A DNA stretch of 11,243 nucleotides, taken from NCBI GenBank assembly GCA_958430865.1, contig CAUDNR010001763.1, positions 1-11,243 on the forward strand, given 5' to 3'. The notes beneath the pieces were generated by a model, which searched no databases, had not been told where the DNA came from, and saw nothing but the letters and a program-made list of their open reading frames with translations. This DNA is from Entrophospora sp. SA101. Lineage: Eukaryota > Glomeromycota > Glomeromycetes > Entrophosporales > Entrophosporaceae. Below are positions 7,865-11,243 of the stretch, one piece after another (positions within the stretch are counted from its first letter, which is position 1; each line of letters begins with the position of its first letter). Made by a program: the position numbers and the translations under genes.

Positions 7865-8668
7865 TTAAACACTTCCATACCACAATGGACACAACCTTTT
7901 TCTATCTCTTGTTTTACTGACCAACTTCTCAAATTCTTCAGTGCTTAATGTTTTTTTCTTCAATGTAGGTTTTATTTCCAATTGACTTGGTACACGAAGC
8001 TTTTCATAAAAATTATTAAACGATCTTGTAAAGATATCTTTTATTCCTAATAGCAATCCTATATCATCAACGAATGAATAAATATCTTTGAAATCTGCAG
8101 GAATCTTGATTTGTCCTAGATGTGACATTGTGTAAGTAGCCCTACCAGCTAAATCCATCACATAAAAATCCACAGTATACTCAATGCATTGAAATCCTAA
8201 TATTTCAATATCTGCACCTTTAGCTATGGATGAGTCCATACAATCCTTCATAAAAGTACCTAACCGGATCAAATCATTTGAATTTTTGAAAACATTATTT
8301 CTTTCAGAAGGTGGACTTACTTCTCCAACAAAAATCACTGAATCAATTTGTTGTTGATGTATTAAAGAAACTGTGAAATCAGGCTGCTTTGCTCTACTGG
8401 CTAAGTTTCTTATTTTGCTTTCGTGTAATTCAGTATTAGGCCATTGTACTAAGGTCTTGTCTGGATCATGAAAAAGTCCTTTCATTATCCTGTCCAGATT
8501 ATTTGTAATTAATGTGATTTCACTGGGATCATTTCGGATTTTTGAAGTAGGCAACGTTCTTAGAAGATCCAATATAATAAAACCAAGATTGTCTTTTATA
8601 ATTTTTTCTTTCAAAAGTTGCTCACATAGCCAATCGATGGCTACATCTCTGGAATCATTTTTACCCAT
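7865..8668 (-). CDS. Uncharacterised protein, PD-(D/E)XK nuclease-like core
   Basis: A 267-residue protein read without interruption on the minus strand. I recognise the sequence type, not a function: similar proteins are numerous in Glomeromycotina and related fungi. The N-terminal third (1-65) is mostly helical. The most conserved part runs from KQPDF (Asp97) through a strand ending FVGEVSPP (Glu116) to NDLIRLGTFMKDCMD (131-145). It continues as alternating strands, IEILGFQCIEYTVDFYVMDL (154-173). The order PD ... E-x-[K] followed by a helix is what a PD-(D/E)XK nuclease fold shows, with Asp97 and Glu116 as candidate metal ligands. The usual lysine two residues after Glu is Ser118 here, so activity is doubtful. 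That structural reading is inference. The C terminus is basic. A possible acceptor site (ATATTTTTAG, AG at 8683-8682) lies 13 bp upstream of the ATG, so a 5' UTR intron or an additional 5' coding exon is possible. Confidence 0.75.
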   Translation of the reverse strand: MGKNDSRDVAIDWLCEQLLKEKIIKDNLGFIILDLLRTLPTSKIRNDPSEITLITNNLDRIMKGLFHDPDKTLVQWPNTELHESKIRNLASRAKQPDFTVSLIHQQQIDSVIFVGEVSPPSERNNVFKNSNDLIRLGTFMKDCMDSSIAKGADIEILGFQCIEYTVDFYVMDLAGRATYTMSHLGQIKIPADFKDIYSFVDDIGLLLGIKDIFTRSFNNFYEKLRVPSQLEIKPTLKKKTLSTEEFEKLVSKTRDRKRLCPLWYGSV

Positions 8669-9095
8669 TTTGATTGCTTTCCTAAAAATATAAACAGGTT
8701 ATCACCCAATACTATTTTTGGAAGCGTTGATGTTTGTTGTAGATGCAGTTCTAGTACTGGTGACAACAAGCATATACTACAAACCCTTCCTCCTATTTAA
8801 ATGCACTGGAACATACATTAGCGCAACACACAAAAAGGATAGTAAATTGGATATGAGAGTATTGGTTTAATGAAGAGGATTTACAACGGAGTCACCAAAA
8901 CAAAAAATCTCGAAACAAAGATTTTGGCATCATATCCTATCAACTCTAGGTAAAGAAAAATTTTCTTTTATGATATAAATTATATTAGATACATAAATGT
9001 ATTTATTATTTATATAAATTTCAATACATCAAGGATAACCTAAAAAAAACTGTAATTTCAACAGTTGGAAAATTAGTACCAGCAGGAATGATTTT
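8669..9095. other. Upstream region of the minus-strand gene, with weak coding-like stretches
   Basis: On the minus strand a GTATGT donor-like site (8816-8811) and a TTTTTAG acceptor-like site (AG at 8683-8682) would frame a 135-bp intron in the leader of the neighbouring gene. On the plus strand two short frames (8730-8870 and 8870-8953) overlap by one base. The second ends at a GTAAAG donor-like site. Neither has a recognisable product. These may be relics linked to the broken coding sequence that follows at 9096. Confidence 0.25.
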
Positions 9096-9418
9096 TTGCA
9101 TTTGGAGACTGTGGAGTTAGAATTTACATATCCAGTTATAGAATTGCCATCATCATCATTGTTATCCTCATCACTATCATCAAACAATAACAAAAAAGGA
9201 AAAAATATTGACAAGAATCAAGCAACACTAAAAAAACTTGAGGACTCATTTGTTGAATCAAGTGCTATTTCTAAAAAAAAATAAATAAATAAAAGATCCT
9301 TGCCATCACCAAGAAATGAAAAAAAACTGTTAAGAAAAGAAAAGCTTTTGAACAAGTTGTTGAAGAAATTGTCAGAAATGAGCAAGAAGGAAAAGCAACC
9401 CGACTAGCATCAAGATGA
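9096..9418 (+). pseudogene. Broken coding remnant of unknown family
   Basis: A plus-strand frame starting without an ATG at 9096 encodes a Ser- and Lys-rich peptide (including VELEFTYPVIELPSSS and LKKLEDSFVESS). It stops at a TAA (9282-9284) directly after a 9-A run. The same frame resumes as KRSLPSPRNEKK up to an 8-A run at 9319-9326. Adding one base there would restore a frame running on as TVKKRKAFEQVVEEIVRNEQ and EGKATRLASR to a TGA at 9416-9418. The consistent coding character across one nonsense codon and one frameshift suggests a dead gene end, not chance. I do not recognise the family; a transposon origin is possible. Confidence 0.45.
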
Positions 9419-9960
9419 TATAAGACAAATGTTATCACGTTGTAACGTTAGTTATACTAATACATATATGTTATAATAATGAGTGATGGATATACTTTTC
9501 CTAATTAATTAATAAATCTTATGTAATGTGATTTTTCATTTAAAAGTGTTGTTACTTTATATATAATTTTTAATAAATTAGGCTTGGTGATACCAGTGAC
9601 TGTTTTTGAGGATGACTGCTTATTGCAATATCTTGTTGCTATATTGAATTATTTATTTTGATCATCAAAAATGATAATAAGGAATAGATGTCATTGTAAT
9701 TGAAAATGGAAAATTTTAATATATTGTGTCATTATTATTATTATTGTATATTATATAGTTTATTTTAATTGTTTAATTTGTATTTTTTTAAAAATAAATT
9801 ACTTCGGATAATTGTAATTACTTAAATTACTTCAAATACTATTGTTAAGCATTCTTTTTTTTTAAAATAAAGAAAAAATACAATGAGAGAATATTTTTCT
9901 CCCGTGATGATTTTTTGATGAGCAGATAAGTTCTTTACAAAATTAATATTATTATCCTTA
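9419..9960. other. AT-rich spacer / 3' flank of the kinase gene
   Basis: No gene is supported. The stretch has a short ATT microsatellite near 9730-9745. On the minus strand it has AATAAA hexamers (complements at 9759-9764 and 9652-9657), about 200 and 300 nt beyond the kinase stop. Either could serve as polyadenylation signal. Confidence 0.4.
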
Positions 9961-11243
9961 TTAGGTTGGATTCTTATGCTTTAAGATCCAAGGATGCTTC
10001 AAGACTTCTTCCAAAGGTAATCGTTTATCAGGATCTTTTTGAAGAAGCTTTAATTTAATTAAAAATTTTTTTTAATGTGTGTGTATGTGTGTGAAGAAAT
10101 CATATAAAAATATTCAGATAAAGATATAGAAAAGGAATAATTTGATTTTTCAAATGATAAAGTGCTTTACCGATCTAATCAAGTGCTTAGCATTTTCTGA
10201 AAAGTGTTGAGGCATTTTAAAATCAACTCTTCTGATTCTTTCATACGTAGCAGAACAATCCTTTTCCGCAAATGGTGCAGTGCCAGACAATAATTCATAA
10301 CACAAGATGCCAAGAGACCATAAATCAATTTTTGAACACTCGATCATTTTTGGTGAATGGTAATACGATGTACCACAAACTGTTGTGCATCTTATTAGAT
10401 GGTGTAATGGATGTTATAGATATATAATATCATTAGTGAAGATACTATTATAATAATATTTATTATATTATTATTATTTACCTTTGACTAGGAGTATGTA
10501 CTGACAAACCAAAATTGGCTATTTTAAGTTCATCATTAAAATCCAACAAAAGATTTTCAGGCTTGATATCGTGATGTATAATATGCTTTTGATGAAGATA
10601 AACTAAAGCACTTGCCACCTGAGCAATATACTAATAGATATTTTGATTGGTAATTGAATTATAATCATTATTAGGATCTTCCTTAGACACTAACTGATTG
10701 ATTGAATAAAATTCACAAACCCTTGACGCCTGTTTTTCAGTAAATTTGGTACACTTTTCTAAATGCTTATAAAGTTCACCTTCAGCTGCATATTCAAGAA
10801 TCAGAAATACATGTGTTTCATCATAGAAATGTCCATATAGACGTAGAATATTTGGGTGTCTATAATAATAATCAACGTGTTAAATTAGTATACTTATTAT
10901 CATCAATAATTAATTATCTGCATGAGTAAGTATTTATTTATTTGTCTAACCTTAGATTACTTTGTATTTCAATCTCTCTTCTTAATAGATTTTCAGTTTT
11001 AGCTTTGATAATTTCAGGTATGGACACCACTTTCAATGCAACAATATATCCGCTTGTTTTCTCTCTTGCAAGATAAACACACCCATATTGTCCTTTACCA
11101 AGTCCACATCCAATATCAAAATTTTCTAATCTCCAAATCTTATTACTACTACTGTTATCACCATCATCATCCGGAAAATATAAAAAAATTTTACACGTGT
11201 CAATTGTAAGTTTAATAATAAAAAAGTGTAAAACTTACGTCGG
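9961..11243 (-). CDS. Aurora-family kinase domain with lost catalytic motifs (pseudokinase), 5' partial
   Basis: Six exons, from 5' to 3': >11243-11239, 11151-10951, 10859-10721, 10630-10482, 10390-10171 and 10047-9961 (TAA). The five GT-AG introns are 87, 91, 90, 91 and 123 bp, and every junction keeps frame, giving 266 visible residues. Aurora kinases phosphorylate mitotic chromosome and spindle proteins. The match spans the whole catalytic domain: [10 protein letters not shown], the glycine loop [15 protein letters not shown] (11076-11111), VALKV with Lys at 11033-11031, [21 protein letters not shown] with the alpha-C Glu at 10976-10974, [19 protein letters not shown] with the activation-loop Thr at 10383-10381, [16 protein letters not shown] and VLKHPWI. 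Oddities: HRD is HHD (10576-10568); DFG-W is NFG-L (10516-10505), losing the Mg-binding Asp; PPE is SPK (Lys 10350-10348); and about four residues are missing between MIE and IDLWS. The ATP lysine and the HHD aspartate remain. The 5' exon(s) with the start codon lie outside the window. Aurora ancestry is nearly certain; loss of activity is inference. Confidence 0.88.

Noticed and set aside
8730..8870. A 46-residue hydrophobic plus-strand frame
   Set aside because: It is short, ends without any known motif, and is equally explained by chance in the leader region of the minus-strand gene.
9029..9214. A 61-codon minus-strand open frame
   Set aside because: Antisense to the Ser-rich part of the plus-strand remnant. 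Its Asp/Asn-rich run is the complement of serine codons.
10150..10347. A stand-alone 65-codon minus-strand gene
   Set aside because: It is most of exon 5 of the Aurora-like gene read on into the following intron. Splicing at 10171 to 10047 continues the kinase domain.

Overview
The window looks like nuclear DNA of a very AT-rich early-diverging fungus. The best guess is a Rhizophagus-type arbuscular mycorrhizal fungus (Glomeromycotina). This rests on the overall composition, short 87-123 bp GT-AG introns, a protein of a type expanded in that group (267 aa, minus strand), and abundant decayed DNA transposons. The organism is an inference; no rRNA or other marker gene is present.

Region by region. 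Positions 1-265 hold a GC-richer block that folds into three consecutive hairpins and runs into an A-rich tail, probably the end of a dispersed repeat. A 48-bp hexamer minisatellite follows at 343-390. Positions 904-3850 are a transposon graveyard. It contains a decayed minus-strand transposase relic (904-2221), an internally deleted Tc1/mariner-like element that appears to have landed in its 5' side (2222-2860), an unassigned open stretch (3029-3280), and a hAT relic in which an N-terminal zinc finger lies close to the C-terminal dimerisation region (3265-3850).

Positions 4600-5892 encode an intact, apparently intronless Lunapark-family protein (430 aa), which shapes three-way junctions of the endoplasmic reticulum. 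A 2-kb AT-rich spacer (5893-7864) holds a (TA)22 microsatellite, a perfect 32-bp tandem duplication and a diverged tandem pair. Positions 7865-8668 (minus) encode a 267-aa protein of unknown function whose core resembles a PD-(D/E)XK nuclease fold with the lysine replaced. A broken plus-strand coding remnant lies at 9096-9418.

Positions 9961-11243 (minus) hold the most interesting gene. It is the nearly complete catalytic domain of an Aurora-family kinase, rebuilt from six exons with all splice sites and frames intact. HRD reads HHD, DFG reads NFG and the APE glutamate is a lysine. It is therefore either an Aurora-derived pseudokinase or a young pseudogene. Its 5' end lies outside the window.

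The genes do not form a functional cluster. This is an ordinary eukaryotic layout of independent genes separated by transposon debris.
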